The notes beneath the pieces are model-generated. The model worked only from the letters and a program-made list of their open reading frames with translations. It had not been told where the DNA came from and did not search any database. From NCBI GenBank assembly GCA_003223995.1, contig QHYA01000101.1, forward strand, positions 1 through 22,527: DNA of 22,527 nt. Direction: 5' to 3'. The position numbers and the translations under genes are program-made. The DNA is from Acidobacteriota bacterium. GTDB lineage: Bacteria; Acidobacteriota; Polarisedimenticolia; QHYA01. Of this stretch, positions 22,200-22,527 are shown one piece after another. Numbering within the stretch: position 1 is the first letter of the stretch; the number at the start of each line of letters is the position of its first letter.

Positions 22200-22527
22200 C
22201 TAAAGCCGCTCGGGGTCGATGCCGTGCTTGCGGAGGTAGTAGCCGAGGTTGCGCTGGTCGATCCCCAGCAGGAGAGCCGCTTCCTTCCGGACGCCCCCGG
22301 AACGTCGCAGGGCCGCCAGAACGATCTCCTTCTCACGCAGGCCGAGTGCCGCGCGCAGGTTCAGCTCGCTGGTTTGGGCGGTTCCTTCCGGAGAGGATCC
22401 GCCGAGGGCGGCCGAGGCGAGCCCCTGGGCGGGGGACAGATCGAGCGATGAGAGCGACCCCTCGGCATTGAGGATCATCGCGCGCTCGATCACGTTGCGC
22501 AGCTCGCGGACGTTGCCGGGCCAGGAG
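22200..22527 (-). CDS. NtrC-family sigma-54-dependent activator, C-terminal end (5' part outside window)
   Basis: The frame runs off the right edge of the window; about 108 residues are visible. They start with WPGNVRELRNVIERAMIL, the conserved end of the AAA+ sigma-54 interaction domain (sensor II region). After a linker comes a Fis-type helix-turn-helix: LREKEIVLAALRRSGGVRKEAALLLGIDQRNLGYYLRKHGI. The sequence reads continuously to the edge, so the GTG at 22493 (the V of RNV) is an internal codon, not a start. The protein would bind enhancer-like sites and drive ATP-dependent open-complex formation by sigma-54 RNA polymerase. Its receiver or sensor domain and its targets are not visible. I saw no clear -24/-12 promoter in this window, so a local target cannot be proposed. 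Confidence 0.93.
   Translation of the reverse strand, partial: SWPGNVRELRNVIERAMILNAEGSLSSLDLSPAQGLASAALGGSSPEGTAQTSELNLRAALGLREKEIVLAALRRSGGVRKEAALLLGIDQRNLGYYLRKHGIDPERL

Noticed and set aside
22200..22493. Separate small gene starting at GTG 22493
   Set aside because: The GTG is the Val of a conserved NtrC-family motif (GNVRELRNVIERA) that continues to the window edge, so this is a truncated larger gene.

Overview
This is a GC-rich window (roughly two thirds G+C by eye) with densely packed genes, mostly AGGAGG-type ribosome binding sites, GTG and TTG starts, and no tRNA, rRNA, CRISPR array or insertion sequence that I can see. Gene content (two-gene NHEJ repair, SWIM-containing SNF2 helicase, NtrC-type activator, TlpA-like thioredoxin, NosD-like beta-helix protein) suggests an uncultured, high-GC, probably Gram-negative soil or sediment bacterium. 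Acidobacteriota or a neighbouring phylum would fit, but that is a guess from style, not a placement. Three apparent frameshifts in two long genes suggest either assembly errors or decay.

Layout. 1-830: the tail of a cupin protein and a DUF1353 protein. 857-5224: a repair locus with ligD (minus) diverging from ku (plus) across 23 bp, followed by a MerR-type DNA-binding protein fused to TPR repeats. 5312-9431: one very large multi-pass envelope protein, split by a +1 frameshift at a GGGG run near 7781. 9431-14044: a compact, apparently co-translated RiPP (ribosomally made, modified peptide) operon. 14265-16217: a secreted parallel beta-helix protein. 16346-18455 (minus): a frameshifted gene that combines a legumain/caspase-like (C13-type) region, a helical region, a PDZ-like region and a thioredoxin with WCKPC. 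18645-19094: low-affinity iron permease-like protein. 19197-22025 (minus): SNF2 helicase with two SWIM zinc fingers. 22200-22527 (minus): C-terminal end of a sigma-54 activator.

The most interesting part is 9431-14044. It holds a 48-residue precursor-like peptide (10493-10639) with an acidic LNLEVEEIE leader box and a Ser/Thr/Cys-rich core ending CTSSTTSDFCTCLCRIPY. On either side sit two paralogous proteins of the LanB elimination / 'thiopeptide-type' fold, and a stand-alone LanB glutamylation protein follows. The first paralog keeps the residues expected for glutamate elimination. The second has lost nearly all of them but keeps the terminal His. That is the gene logic of split-LanB pathways in which a degenerate elimination fold has another job, as in the pyridine synthases of thiopeptides and pyritides. 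No LanC cyclase, YcaO, protease or transporter lies within the window. The product could therefore be a lanthipeptide matured in trans or an azole-free pyritide-like macrocycle; the sequence alone does not decide.

Gene-free stretches are all below 300 bp. The longest are 14045-14264, 18456-18644 and 22026-22199.
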